Below, piece by piece: positions 11,501 through 24,305 of a stretch of DNA of 64,000 nucleotides. Within the stretch, counting starts at the first letter, position 1, and every line of letters begins with the position of its first letter. This DNA is from Haberlea rhodopensis (Eukaryota; Streptophyta; Magnoliopsida; Lamiales; Gesneriaceae). A program made the translations under genes and the position numbers. The notes under the pieces are model-generated. The model had not been told where the DNA came from, did no database searches, and saw only the letters and a program-made list of their open reading frames with translations. The DNA is taken from NCBI GenBank assembly GCA_907163345.1, contig CAJQUN010001179.1, positions 31,294-95,293 of the forward strand, written 5' to 3'.

Positions 11501-13032
11501 CTGTATGGCCTCGTTCCAACAACTGCGCCATCTTGACAGCAGATATCAACGGGATCTTAGAACGAGAACCATCCCCAAAGAATGTCCACTGGACTCCCAT
11601 ATCAGATCTGAATCGGACAGTCCTCTGCCTGCAGTTCACAACTGCCTGATAACTGTTCAGAACATCAATGCCTACAATGCAGTCAAAGTCTGACATCCCC
11701 AGAACAATCAAATCTGACCTTAGCTCGTTATCCTCAAAATAAATGAGGCCGTCATACACAATCTGATCAGTAATCATACTTCTTCCAGCGGGGGTCGAGA
11801 CTATAAGAGGCGTGGGCGACGGAGAAGTGCATATGTGGTGCCTTTCCACAAAACTTGTCGACACAAAAGAGTGTGATGCACCTGTGTCGATCAATATAAA
11901 AGCAGGGTGCGTAAATAAAAGACACGTACCCACTATAACCTCCTCCGGAGCTGCTGTAGCTTGCTCCCTCGTCAAAGCATAAACCTGCCCCTGAGGTGGC
12001 CCCATGGGCTGTCCTCCAAACTGCCTCGGTACAAACGGCGGCCTGTGCTGTACTGCCCTGTCTGTAGACCTCCCCGCAGAGTTCGGTTGTCCTTCTCGGT
12101 TGGGACATTGCCGAGCAAAGTGGCCCTTGTTGCCACAAACATAGCATCCTACGCAGTCTTTTGTCAAATGCGGTTGCCCACAAGTAGAGCACATGACCTT
12201 CCCAAATCTGCCTCCCTGAGGCTGTCCTCTTTCTGACTGGGCGTCGTCCCTACGGTTTCCTTTCCAACGATTGTCGGGCCTCTTACCACTAAACCTTGAC
12301 GCCGATGTGTTTCCTCTTTGCTTGAACTGATCACCCCTCGGCCTCAAATTATCAGGAGTGGATTTCTGAGGGGGTGCTGGAGGTGGTACGGTATTAGGGT
12401 ATGCACCAACTCCTAGTTCGGCTAGTTCAGCCCGTGAGAGCGCATCGTCAAAGCAAGTAGGGCCATAAGTGATCACCCTATCATACAGTTCCGGCATCAG
12501 GCCCTTCATGAAATTCCTCATCTTTGCTTGCGTACTTGTGGCGATATGAGGCACATATCTGAGCAAGGAACAGTATTGGAGAGCATAATCTGACACCGGC
12601 ATGTTACCTTGCTTGAGGTTAGTGAATTCATCTTCCTTGGCCTGCCGTGCAGCAGCTGAGAAATAGCGGGTCAGAAACCGAGTTCTGAACAGCTTCCAAT
12701 TAACTTCATGACCTTGAGCCTCTTGCTCTACTACTGTGGTCTTCCACCACATCAACGCCTTCTTGGCCTAGTCTGATCCAGGCTGTCTTAGCACAAGGAG
12801 CTGCCACAAATATTTGCTCTATTCTTTCCAACCACTCTTCTGCCTGTTCCCCTGTCTCCGTTCCTTCAAATGTCGGAGGTCGGTATGCAAGAAATTGAGT
12901 CAAGCTCAGTTCCCCAGGCAGTAATTGCTGCTCAGACGGTTCTTCGCCAAAGGCTGGCGGGGGTAGTGGATTCGTACGTCCGGCACTTGCGTTGACACTC
13001 ACAGCGTCACCCACTTCCACGTTTGCTGCCAT
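8518..13032 (-). pseudogene. G1 gag-pol polyprotein, broken
   Basis: The gag start is the ATG at 13032, not the upstream TTG, because it is conserved between copies and follows a CAG acceptor. In order come capsid-like gag, a CCHC knuckle (CYVCGNKGHFARQC), protease with LIDTGAS, RT (FIDDILIYSR), RNase H (LYTDASLQG), integrase (HHCC finger, then D...D...E with SDRDPRF and QTERTIQ), a GPY/F-like tail and a chromodomain (VKVQWDRRGVEEATWE). Breaks: a frame shift in gag near 12755-12780; Trp to stop near 10757 in RT (TAG); Trp to TGA near 9598 before integrase; and a frame shift near 8735-8769. It cannot make a full polyprotein. Confidence 0.9.
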
Positions 13033-13217
13033 ACTGCAAGACAAGGGTTAACAACAATACCCGAAAGCAGTTCATATAATACCTCGTTAGATAAACAAAA
13101 CATGTTAGCACAACATCATATACTTCATATGCAACTTATGCACAAAACATGTTTAAAAGTAAGCACATAGCAAATTTATTGCTAAGGCTACCCTTCACTC
13201 ATCCCCGGGTTATCTAA

Positions 13218-13234
13218 CCACTGCTCTGATACCA
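13218..13234 (-). other. primer binding site of G1
   Basis: Minus strand TGGTATCAGAGCAGTGG, four bases (TTAG) from the 5' LTR end. TGGTATCAGAGC matches the 3' end of plant initiator tRNA-Met. Confidence 0.88.
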
Positions 13235-13824
13235 CTAATGTAGGGTCTTCCTACCTTAACATCATCTTAACAACATATTAGGGACTAAACATTCATTTAT
13301 AACTTCTTAGGGCGCCGGTTGTACCTTTGAGCTAATAAGATTACAGGCCAAGTTAGAATTTCCAAAAGCTAATTAATTACATTCTCAATAATGAATGTTA
13401 AAGCTATAGATTTAAACTACTCCTAGAGTAGAGACTATCAAAATCATGTATCCTATGTCCATCTTGCTCCTCTTAGCTCACTGCCTCAACCCGACCCTAG
13501 GCCCTTCAGTCCAAAAGTGTACCTACAGGGACAACACATCGTGAGCATATACTTCATTACTTAACATCATAAAGCAATGGCATATAAATAAATGCATGAA
13601 AATAATCGTATTAACACACTTAATTGTCCCTGTTTCATAGTCATGCATATGGGCATCTTACCCTAACGTATGGCATCTTGCCATATCATAACATCAGGTG
13701 GCATCTTACCATGAGGGCATCTTACCCTATCGTATGGCATCTTACCATACCATAGCATCGTGTGGCATCTTACCACGAGGGCATCTTACCCTATCGTATG
13801 TCATCTTACCATACCATAACATCG

Positions 13825-14190
13825 TCATAAACATCATATCATAAACTTACGTATCATAATCATCATCATCATAAACGTCTTCATCATAAACATCATTATC
13901 ATAACATCATCATCATAAACATCGTCATCATAAACATCGTCATCATAAACATCATTATCATAAACATCATCATCATAAACATCATCATCATAAACATCGT
14001 CATCATAAACATCGTCATCATAAACATCATTATCATAAACATCATCATCATAAATATCATCATCATAAACATCGTCATCATAAACATCATCATCATAAAC
14101 ATCATCATCATAAACGTCTTCATCGTAAACATCATCATCATAAACATCATTATCATAAACATCGTCATCATAAATACTATTATATCGTAA
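13825..14190. repeat. 12-bp minisatellite inside the G1 5' LTR
   Basis: Imperfect ATCATCATAAAC copies matching 7050-7440 but with a different number and order of variants. Confidence 0.9.
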
Positions 14191-14406
14191 ACATCATATG
14201 TAGGAGTGTGGTTTACCGTCCGATGCCCGTACGTTTCTTACGTACCTTAATTCCAAAAGATGGAGAAGTTGTAGGACTTTATCTCCGTGAAGTTGTGGGT
14301 ACCTGGGATGGTTCTACATAACCATACAAATTGATATTAGAAGCTAATTATAGTTCCATATCCAAAAACCCCACAAAAACATCAAAAACACATAATTATG
14401 TGTCTC

Positions 14407-14613
14407 GCCATCGATCGCTGGGTTGCCCCGATCGATCGCGAGATCACACTGCCCGTGGCTGAAATTTTAAGTCTTCGGCGATCGATCGCCACTTTTGGCG
14501 CGATCGATCGCCAGCTCGCCAATCGATCGCCCAAAAGTGGCGATCGATCGCCAATGCTACTGGCGCGCACTGGAGGCTCGCGATCAATCGCCAAAAACGG
14601 GCGATCGATCGCC
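14407..14613. repeat. GATCGATC palindrome cluster, G1 5' LTR
   Basis: Eight sites, five intact. The others have decayed to CATCGATC, AATCGATC and GATCAATC. The decays look like C-to-T changes at CpG on one or the other strand. Confidence 0.88.
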
Positions 14614-15271
14614 GAGTGCTGAACCCCGAAAAATCGCCATTAATGAGCATTTTTCAAGCTCCTCTTCATGCCTTACAAATCCAAACTTCCCTACAACACC
14701 AATAACATCATAACCCACTAAAACCCACATAAAACACTTCAAAAATCATACCCCAACCATAAACAACATATACCCAAAACAAACCCACATAACTCATCAA
14801 AAACTAACCCATTTCAACACCAAACATCATAAAAACTTTAGGAAGGGTTCCATACCTCTTGTAGGCTCCAAATCTTAACAAAGATCACACAAACAAAGTT
14901 TTGTGAAGCTTTCCTTCTCCTTCCTTGGTGGATTTCGAAAATGGGAAGGGTTTTTGAGTTGGGAAGTGATTTTAGGGATTTTAAAAAGTGATTGGTAAAG
15001 TGGGGTTAAAGTGATGGGTAAAGGGTTAAAAGGGATTGTGGATTAATTTAAAATTGCACCCCAAACTTAACATGATTCATAAAATACTCCAACATGGTAT
15101 TTTACCGGCATTTAATAAAAATGCAACAACTTCTTTCCTCATAATTAACAACCAATACAATAAATCATGTTAACAACTCATTACCCAACACATAAATCAA
15201 TTACCAACATAATTCGTCATATAACTATCATTAAAGCCAAAATTGCATATAATCAATTTCGGGGCATCACA

Positions 15272-15276
15272 ATACA
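15272..15276. repeat. TSD of G1, right copy (ATACA)
   Basis: ATACA follows the LTR end CATCACA and continues into G2 RT (CTCTGTGCCTTGC). It matches 6462-6466. Confidence 0.9.
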
Positions 15277-17266
15277 GCTCTGTGCCTTGCAACTGATCAA
15301 ATAGATCATCTATCATTGGGAGAGGATACTTGTTCTTCACCGTGGCCTTGTTCAGTTGCCGGTAATTGATGCACAAACGCATCGAACCGTCTTTCTTCTT
15401 CACAAAAAGAACCGGTGCGCCCCATGGCGATACGCTAGGGCGTATATATCCTTTATCAAGGAGCTCCTGCAACTGCTCCTTTAGTTCTCTTAACTCTGCC
15501 GGTGCCATACGGTAAGGGGCACGAGAAATAGCGGATGTCCCCGGTAATAACTCAATCCCAAAGTCGACTTCCCTTGCCGGGGGAATCCGGGAATCTCCTC
15601 CGGGAACACATCAGCAAACTCCGCTACAACTGGTACATCCTCAATCCACAACTCTTTACCCTTCCCCGACGTGTCCACGGCATAGATGAGGTAGCCCGTG
15701 TGTCCACGTTCCAACAATTTGGACATTTTGATTGCCGAAATTAACGGAATCTTTGCACGAGACCCGTTGCCATAAAAAGTCCACTGAACTCCCAAATGAG
15801 ATCTGAACCGAACTGTCCCCTGCCGACAATCTACCACTGCCTGATATCTGTTCAGAATGTCGATGCCCACAATGCAGTCGAAATCTGACATACCCAAAAC
15901 AATCAAATCTGCCTTTATCTCATTGCCCTCAAAATAAATGAGGTAGTCCATCAGAAACTGACCAGCAACAACTTTCTTTCCGGTGGGTGTCGAGACCAAT
16001 AGAGACGTGGGTAACGGAGACCTGCACATATGATGTCTCGCCACAAAGTCCGCAGACACAAAGGAGCGAAGCACCTGTGTCTATCAAAATAAAGGCGGAA
16101 TATGTAAATAGAAGGCACGTACCAGCTATCACCTCCTCCGGAGCTGCATCGGCCTGCTCTCTGGTCAATGCATAGACTTGTCCCTGAGGTGGCCCCATCG
16201 CCTGTCCTCCCATCTGCCGAGGCACCATCGGCTGCCTCTGCTGAACTGTACCACTAGAAAACCGCCCTCGACCTTCCCTAAGATTCGTCTGTCCTTCCCG
16301 ATTGGGACAACGTCGAGTAATGTGGCCCGACCTGCCACATATGTAGCACGCAGAACAGTCACGCATCAAATGTGGCCCTCCGCAAAAGTGGCACTTAATA
16401 TCTCCAACTCTACTAGCTTGAGTTGGTCCCCCATAAGTAGATGCACCACTTTTCCGGTCCCCTTGCTTCCGGCCATCCGGCCGCCTTCCGCTAAACCGGG
16501 AAACAGAAGAAGTCCCTCTTGACTTGAAAAATCCTCCCTGGGGCCTCAGACTCTCAGATGTAGATCTTTGTGATTGAACGGGTGAGGGTATGGCCTCAGG
16601 ATAAGCGCTCACCCCTATCTCTGCTAACTCCGCTCTAACAAGTGCATCATCAAAAGATGTCGGGTTGTTAGAAATAACCCGATCAAATAATTCCGGTCGT
16701 AGTCCCTTCAGAAAGTGCCTCATCTTGGCATGCCCGTTTGTAGTGATGTGTGGTACATACCTCAATAGTGATGAATAGTGCATGGCATAGTCCGAAACTG
16801 TCAGGCTCCCTTGCTTCAGATTTGTAAATTCATCCTCCTTAGTTTGCCTAGCCGCAGCAGAGAAGTGTCCGTTTAGAAACCGAGTCTGAAATAAAGTCCA
16901 GTCAATTACCATGCCTTGGGCCCTCAATTCCATCACAGTCGTCTTCCACCACATAGAAGACTTCTTTGCCAGTTGGAATTCTGCCAGTCTTAACCAAGCC
17001 GTCCTAGCACACGGCGCAGACACGAATATCTGTTCCAATCTCTCTAGCCACTCTTCGGCCTCTTCCCCTATTTCTGTTCCCTCAAACATGGGCGGGTGAA
17101 AGGTCAGAAACTGTGTCAGACTAAGCTCCCCTGGTAATAGCAACTGAGCAACCGGCTCCATGCCCACAGCAGGTGGAGGTAAAGGATTTGCCTGACCAAT
17201 GCTAGCATTCACGCTTCTAACATCACCCACCTCTTCATTGAGGTTCCCCACATTCATAGCCGCCAT
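15277..17266 (-). pseudogene. G2 gag, protease and RT start, broken
   Basis: gag starts at the ATG at 17266, one base after a CAG acceptor. It is open for roughly 440 codons, through two zinc-knuckle motifs (CHFCGGPHLMRDC, one residue short, then canonical CYICGRSGHITRRC) to protease LIDTGAS. The frame then breaks near 16060-16075 through a 2-bp loss relative to G3. A second break near 15580-15590 is a one-base deletion shared with G3. RT begins at MAPAELRELKEQ and runs to GTELY, where G1 is inserted. It resumes at 6461. Confidence 0.88.
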
Positions 17267-17456
17267 GCTGTAATACAAAGGTTAACAACAATTCCAAACA
17301 ATATATATGTTATGCCGTTAGATAACATGAATGATAATAAGCACGTTAGTATAACAATTTATACACTAATAAGCACCACATGCATAAACATGCCCAAATG
17401 TAAACACCTAGTCAACCATGTTAAGGCTACCCTTCACTCATTCCCGGGTTCTCTAA

Positions 17457-17473
17457 CCACTGCTCTGATACCA
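17457..17473 (-). other. primer binding site of G2
   Basis: Minus strand TGGTATCAGAGCAGTGG, four bases (TTAG) from the LTR at 17478. It matches initiator tRNA-Met. Confidence 0.88.
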
Positions 17474-17477
17474 CTAA

Positions 17478-19492
17478 TGTAAAGACCCTAGTTCCTTAAA
17501 TGCGGATTAAAGGCGTAAATAAAATTTTCATGCATAAACGGAGTATAAAAGTAGTGTTGATGCCTTGAGCTATTAGATTACAGTGCCAAAATAAAGTTCC
17601 AAAAGGGATTAATTACATTCCTAACCAATGAATGTTAATCATATAGCTTTACACTACTCCTAGAGTAGATACTATACAAAAGAATGTGCATGCTACCAAA
17701 AGCACTCCTCACTAGCTCACTGCATCAACCTGCCTTAGCCCGTCCGCCCAAAAGTACCTACGGGAAAATCCCCAAAACCATGAGCATGTATATAAATCAT
17801 ATTCACAATAATATGATAGCAAATCAAATGCATAAACCGTAAATGCGATTAACTTCCTGTATTTAATACATTTAAAAGCTCCCTTTGGTTGTCCCTGTAC
17901 CACAATCATAATCAATGGATTATAAAACCAGTAATTTATGTCATGACATGCACTCATTCCATGTATACCAATGGCCAGTTCCAGTCTTATTATATCAGTG
18001 GCATAATACCCATCGCGTTTACATGACAGCGGCATTAATACCCCTCGCTTCGACATATTAGAAGCATAATATCTCTCGCATCAACATGACAACGACATTA
18101 TCCTTCGCTTCGACATGTTTGCGGCAAATATTCTTCATCGCTATAATATGACAGCGGCAAGTATTCTATCATCGCTTCGACATGAAGGCGGCAAGTATTC
18201 TTCATCACTGGAATATAATCTCGACTCACAATTACATGCAACCACAATGCATATCCAAACCATGTATGCAACCATAATGCATAACTAAGACCATGTATGC
18301 AACCATAATGCACAACCAATTCAAAGCGTAATAAATACGTTTTACCGTCCGATGCCCGTTACGTCTCACTACGTACCTTAGTTCGAAAAGTGGAGATATC
18401 GTGGACTTTATCTCCTAAGCTGTGTGGCCACCTGGGATGGTTCTACACATTCACACAAATCAATATTAGGAGCCAATAATAGTCCAATATCAAAACTTCC
18501 ACAAAAATATCCAAAAAAACACATTCTGGCATCTCGCGATCGATCGATGTGGAGTCCCGATCGATCGCGAGGTCCAGTAGCCTTGATTGCCAAATTCTGG
18601 CGCTAGGCGATCGATCGCCATTTTTGAGGCGATCGATCGCTCCCCTCACTGATCGATCGCCTCAACATGGTGATCGATCGCCAAAAGCCATTTTTCGCCA
18701 CTGCTTGCGCGCGATCGATCGCTCCGTTTTGGGCGATCGATCGTCGCGACCTGCACATGAAAAATTGCTATTTTTCAACCTTAAACCTTCCCAATCCATT
18801 CCAACTCAAATACCAACCCAACAACAACATCAAAACATCATAAACTTGTAATATACACTTTAAAACAACCAAGAAATCCAACACCCAACCAAAATAATAC
18901 CAACCCAAAACAACCCATTTCAAAACCATTCCAAAACCATAACAAACCCAATCCAAACACAACAAAAACAACAAGGAGGTATCCATACCTCTAGAGGACT
19001 CTAAATCTCCCAACAAATTCCACAAATCAAGTTTTTGGAAGGATTTCTCTTTCACTTTTTGCCCAATTTAAAAAATGGAGAGGAGGAGGGTTTGGATGAG
19101 TGGTTTGGGGGAAAAATAGAAAAGTGATGGGTATAGTGGGGGTTGGGGGTATAAGTGGTTTATTAAATTAAATTGTACTCCCACAATTTTCATGGTGTAT
19201 AAAACACCCCAACATGATATTTTAAAAGCATTTACCAAAATGCATCAAAATCCCAATTAAAATCATGTTTCACCAAAAAAATTACAAACCATCGCATTTA
19301 AACCATTATAACACCCAATTCCCAACATGCATAACATGTACCCTTAAATGCTCTACCGGGTCACGCCTACCATGTGACTAAGCATTTCACCAAGATAGTT
19401 AATCCCAACACATAATTTAATTATCACCATAATTAATCACAAAAACATAATTAATGCCCATAATTGCATATAATTATTTCGGGGATATCACA
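17478..19492 (-). repeat. shared middle LTR (5' of G2, 3' of G3)
   Basis: A 2015-bp LTR, TGTAAAGACC...ATATCACA on the plus strand. It has a PBS on the left and a polypurine tract on the right. It holds AGCGGCA/CGCTTCGACATG repeats (18000-18210), ATGCAACCATAATGCA repeats (18230-18320), the splice-donor-like site (GT at 18376-18375, minus) and a GATCGATC cluster. Confidence 0.92.
18535..18747. repeat. GATCGATC palindrome cluster, shared G2/G3 LTR
   Basis: Eight GATCGATC cores, mainly GCGATCGATCGC, 745-957 nt from the LTR start in element orientation. Confidence 0.92.
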
Positions 19493-19511
19493 ATACTCCC
19501 CTACTTACAAG
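19493..19511 (-). other. polypurine tract of G3
   Basis: Minus-strand CTTGTAAGTAGGGGAGTAT directly abuts the shared LTR. It shows that this LTR ends an element lying to its right. Confidence 0.8.
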
Positions 19512-19561
19512 ATTTCGACCTCGAAATCGTATGCACTTACCCAAACCAAACTAAACATAAA

Positions 19562-22500
19562 TCACATACCAGAGAATAGCTCCGGGTAGTGCTGCACCAT
19601 ATGCCGCTCCGTCTCCCACGTGGCCTCCTCGACACCCCTGCGATCCCACTGAACCTTGACCATCGGTATCACTTTGTTCCGAAGTCTGCGATCAGCCCTA
19701 TCCAAAATCCTGACTGGCCGTTCCTCATAGGATACATCAGAATCCAACTGAACCTCAGAAGGCTGCAATACATGCGACGGATCCGGCTCATACTTCCGCA
19801 GCATAGATACATGAAACACGTCGTGAATACCAGACAACGACGGTGGTAGTGCCAAACGGTAAGCCAAGGTACCGATGCGCTGTAAAATCTCATATGGTCC
19901 CACATACCTCGGAGACAATTTACCACGCATACCGAACCGAACCACACCCCTGAAAGGTGAGATCCTCAAAAAGACTCTGTCTCCCAACTGAAACTCTAAC
20001 GGTCTCCGCCGTTTGTTCGCATAGGCTGCCTGTCTGTCCTGGGCAACCTTCATTTTCTGACGGATAACCTTTACCTTATCCTCCATCTCCCGAATCAGTT
20101 CGGGTCCTCCCACTACTTTACTGGTCAAGTCATCCCTATATAATGACGACCTACAACGCCTACCATACAAAGCCTCAAACGGTGCCATCTGAATACTCGC
20201 CTGATAGCTGTTGTTGTATGACACTCTACCAAGGCCAAAGAATCTTGCCACGAGGCATCAAACTCCAACACACAAGCTCGTAGCATGTCCTCGAGCGTCT
20301 GTATAATACGCTCAATCTGACCGTCCGTCTGGGGATGATATGCCGTACTCAATCTCACCTCAGTACCCAATGCTGACTGAAGACCTCCCCAGAAATGAGA
20401 TGTGAACCGTGGATCTCTGTCAGATACAATAGACACCGGAATCCCATGCAATCTCACTATGTCCCTGACATACAACTGAGCCATCCTCAAGTATGTGTAC
20501 GTCATACTGTAGGGGATGAAGTGAGCTACCTTCGTCAGCCTGTCAATGATCACCCAAATGGCATCACAACCCGAAGTAGTCCTCGGCAAGTGGGTCAAAA
20601 AGTCCATAGATATGTGCTCCCACTTCCACTCCGGTATCTCTAAGCTCCTTAGTTCGCCACCGGGTCTCTGCCTCTCTGCCTTAACCTGCTGACAGATCAA
20701 ACACCTCTTGACAAAAGCGATTACATCACGCTTTATCCGCTTCCACTAGAACTGATCACATAAGTCTTTATACATTTTCTTCCCTCCTGGATGGATACTG
20801 AATCCGCTACTATGAGCCCGTTCCAAGATTCCTCTACGCAACTCCGGCGTACATGGAACTACCCATCGGTTACCAAGTCTCAAAGAACCATCCTCAGCCA
20901 CTCTGAACTTTGATGGCTGACCCTGAAGTGTCAATGATTACCATCTCTGAACCTCATCATCTGTCCTCTGAGCTCTCCTGATGTTCTCATAGATATCTGG
21001 CTCAGCCAATAAGGTCGATACCCAAACCGGCGATGTGTCCACATCGAAGTCATAGCCCATATGACAACAAGAAGTCATCATAGTCGACAAATGCATGACG
21101 TCCTCAGTAGTACTCTTCACCTTCCGACTCAAGGCGTCTGCTGTCACGTTTGCTTTCCCCGGATGGTACTCAATCTCACAGTCATAGTCCTTGAGCAAAT
21201 CCATCCATCTCCTCTGACGCATATTTAACTCCGCCTGAGTGAATAAGAATTTCAGGCTCTTATGATCCGTATATATGGTAAAGGACGTACCATATAGATA
21301 ATGCCTCCAAATCTTCAGGGCAAAGATAATAGCCGTCAATTCCAAATCGTGGACTGGGTACCTAGTCTCATGCGGCTTCAACTGCCTCGATGCATAAGAT
21401 ACCACATGCTTATCTTGCATCAATACACACCCCAAGCCCTGTAGCGATGCGTCAGTATAAAGGACAAACCTCTTGTTCTCTGAGGGAATCACCAATACCG
21501 ACGCCGTCGTCAATCGATGCTTCAACTCTTGGAAGCTCTCCTTACAAGCCTCTGACCAAAAGAAGGGTACTCCCTTTTGGGTCAACTGCGTCAGTGGCTT
21601 AGCAATCTTAGAAAATCCCTCGACGAAGCATCAGTAATAACCAGCCAGACCAAGAAAACTCCAAATCTCGGGCACAGAAGTGGGTGCAGCCCACTCCATC
21701 ACAGCCTCAATCTTCCTGGGATCCACTGAAATCCCACTGCTAGATATGACATGCCCCATAAATACTACACTGTCCAACCAAAACTCACACTTGCTGAGCT
21801 TGGCATATAATTGGTGATCTCTGAGGATCTGGAGCACTGTCCTCAAGTGTCTCACGTGCTCTTCCTCGCTCCGGGAGTAGATGAGTATATCGTCAATAAA
21901 TACAATGACGAACTGATCCAGATAGGGTTGGAACACCCGGTTCATCAAGCTCATAAAGACAGCCGGGGCGTTCGTCACACCGAACGGCATCACTAAGAAC
22001 TCGTAGTGCCCATACCGAGTCCGAAATGATGTCTTCTGTACATCCTCCTCCCTGACCCGTATCTGGTGGTACCCGGATCTCAAATCAATCTTGCTATACA
22101 GCCCCGTGCCTTGCAACTGATCAAATAGATCATCTATCCTTGGGAGAGGATACTTGTTCTTCACCGTGGCCTTGTTCAGTTGCCGGTAATCGATGCACAA
22201 ACGCATCGAACCATCTTTCTTCTTCACAAAAAGAACCGGTACGCCCCAAGGCGATACGCTAGGGCGTATATATCCTTTATCAAGGAGCTCCTGCAACTGC
22301 TCCTTTAGTTCTCTTAACTCTGCCGGTGCCATACGGTAAGGGGCACGAGAAATAGCGGATGTCCCCGGTAATAACTCAATCCCAAACTCGACTTCCCTTG
22401 CCGGGGGAATCCGGGAATCTCCTCCGGGAACACATCAGCAAACTCCGCTACCACTGGTACATCCTCAATCCTCAACTCTTTACCCTTCCCCGACCGGTCC

Positions 22501-24094
22501 ACGACATAGATGAGGTAGCCCGTGTGTCCACGTTCCAACAATTTGGACATTTTGATTGCCGAAATTAACGGAATCTTCGCACGAGACCCGTTGCCATAAA
22601 AAGTCCACTGAACTCCCAAATGAGATCTGAACCGAACTGTCCTCTGCCGACAATCTACCACTGCCTGATATCTGTTCAGAATGTCGATGCCCACAATGCA
22701 GTCGAAATCTGACATACCCAAAACAATCACATCTGCCTTTATCTCATTGCCCTCAAAATAAATGAGGCAGTCCATCAGAAACTGACCAGCAACAACTTTC
22801 TTTCCGGTGGGTGTCGAGACCAATAGAGACGTGGGTAACGGAGACCTGCACATATGATGTCTCGCCACAAAGTCCGCAGACACAAAGGAGTGCGAATCAC
22901 CTGTGTCTATCAAAATAAAGGCGGAATATGTAAATAGAAGGCACGTACCAGCTATCACCTCCTCCGGAGCTGCATCGGCCTGCTCCCTGGTCAATGCATA
23001 GACATGTCCCTGAGGTGGCCCCATCGCCTGTCCTCCCATCTGTCGAGGCACCATCGGCTGCCTCTGCTGAACTGTACCACTAGAAAACCGCCCTCGACCT
23101 TCCCTAAGATCCGTCTGTCCTTCCCGATTGGGACAACGTCGAGCAATGTGGCCCGACCTGCCACATATGTAGCACGCAGAACAATCACGCATCAAATGTG
23201 GCCCTCCGCAAAAGTGGCACTTAATATCTCCAACTCTACTAGCTTGAGTTGGTCCCCCATAAGTAGATGCACCACTTTTCCGGTCACCTTGCTTCCGGCC
23301 ATCCGGCCGCCTTCCGCTAAACCGGGAAACAGAAGACGTCCCTCTTGACTTGAAAAAAATCCTCCCCCGGGCCTCAGATTCTCAGATGTAGATCTTTGTG
23401 ATGGAACGGGTGAGGGTATGGCCTCAGGATAAGCGCTCACCCCTATCTCTGCTAACTCCGCTCTAACAAGTGCATCATCAAAAGATGTCGGGTTGTTAGA
23501 AATAACACGATCAAATAATTTCGGTCGTAGTCCCTTCAGAAAGTGCCTCATCTTGGCATGCCCATTTGTAGTGATGTGTGGCACATACCTCAATAGTGAT
23601 GAGTAGTGCATGGCATAGTCCGAAACTGTCAGGCTCCCTTGCTTCAGATTTGTAAATTCATCATCCTTAGTTTGCCTAGCCGCAGCAGAGAAGTATCGGT
23701 TTAGAAACCGAGTCTGAAATAAAGTCCAGTCAATTACCATGCCTTGGGCCCTCAATTCCATCACAGTTGTCTTCCACCACATAGAAGACTTCTTTGCCAG
23801 TTGGAATTCTGCCAGTCTTAACCAAGCCGTCCTAGCACACGGCGCAGACACGAATATCTGTTCCAATCTCTCTAGCCACTCTTCGGCCTCTTCCCCTATT
23901 TCTGTTCCCTCAAACATGGGCGGGTGAAAGGTCAGAAACTGTGTCAGACTAAGCTCCCCTGGTAATAGCAACTGAGCAACCGGCTCCATGCCCACAGCAG
24001 GTGGAGGTAAAGGATTTGCCTGACCAATGCTAGCATTCACGCTCCCAACATAACCCACCTCTTCATTGAGGTTCCCCACATTCATAGCCGCCAT
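19562..24094 (-). pseudogene. G3 gag-pol polyprotein, broken
   Basis: Start at the ATG at 24094 after a CAG acceptor. The order is gag, zinc knuckle (CYICGRSGHIARRC), protease (LIDTGDS, Ala to Asp next to the catalytic DTG), RT (FIDDILIYSRS), RNase H (LYTDASLQG), integrase (SDRDPRF, QTDGQIERI) and chromodomain (VKVQWDRRGVEEATWE). Breaks: an A-run length change near 23345-23360 shifts gag; a one-base deletion near 22410 between protease and RT (shared with G2); stops near 21630, 20937 and 20745; and a frame shift near 20220. The layout is complete from gag to chromodomain, but it is not functional. Confidence 0.9.
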
Positions 24095-24284
24095 GCTGTA
24101 ATACAAAGGTTAACAACAATTCCAAACAATATATATGTTATGCCGTTAGATAACATGAATGATAATAAGCACGTTAGTATAACAATTTATACACTAATAT
24201 GCACCACATGCATAAACATGCCCAAATGTAAACACCTAGCCAACCATGTTAAGGCTACCCTTCACTCATTCCCGGGTTCTCTAA

Positions 24285-24301
24285 CCACTGCTCTGATACC
24301 A
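24285..24301 (-). other. primer binding site of G3
   Basis: Minus strand TGGTATCAGAGCAGTGG, four bases from the LTR start at 24306. Initiator tRNA-Met type. Confidence 0.88.
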
Positions 24302-24305
24302 CTAA

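Larger units (their letters stand above)
13034..14245 (-). other. predicted leader intron of G1
   Basis: On the minus strand a donor AAG|GTACGTAAG lies in the LTR at 14245. A branch-like TTAAC and an acceptor CTTGCAG end at 13034, one base before the gag ATG. The length of 1212 nt compares with 1211 in the young element. It would remove the 3' part of the LTR and the PBS. Predicted only. Confidence 0.45.
6467..15271 (-). mobile_element. G1: complete but degenerate Tekay-type Gypsy element
   Basis: An 8805-bp element with two LTRs (6467-8473 and 13239-15271), a polypurine tract, a primer binding site complementary to initiator tRNA-Met, gag-pol with a C-terminal chromodomain, and a 5-bp TSD ATACA. 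The chromodomain and domain order PR-RT-RH-IN-chromodomain place it in the Tekay/Del chromoviruses. It inserted into the RT of G2, between the codons for LY and SK. gag-pol has several stops and frame breaks. Confidence 0.93.
13239..15271 (-). repeat. 5' LTR of G1
   Basis: A 2033-bp partner of 6467-8473. It has an extra segment of about 43 bp at 14869-14911 and a different minisatellite count. The splice-donor-like GT is at 14245-14244 (minus). It ends at TSD ATACA. Confidence 0.92.
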
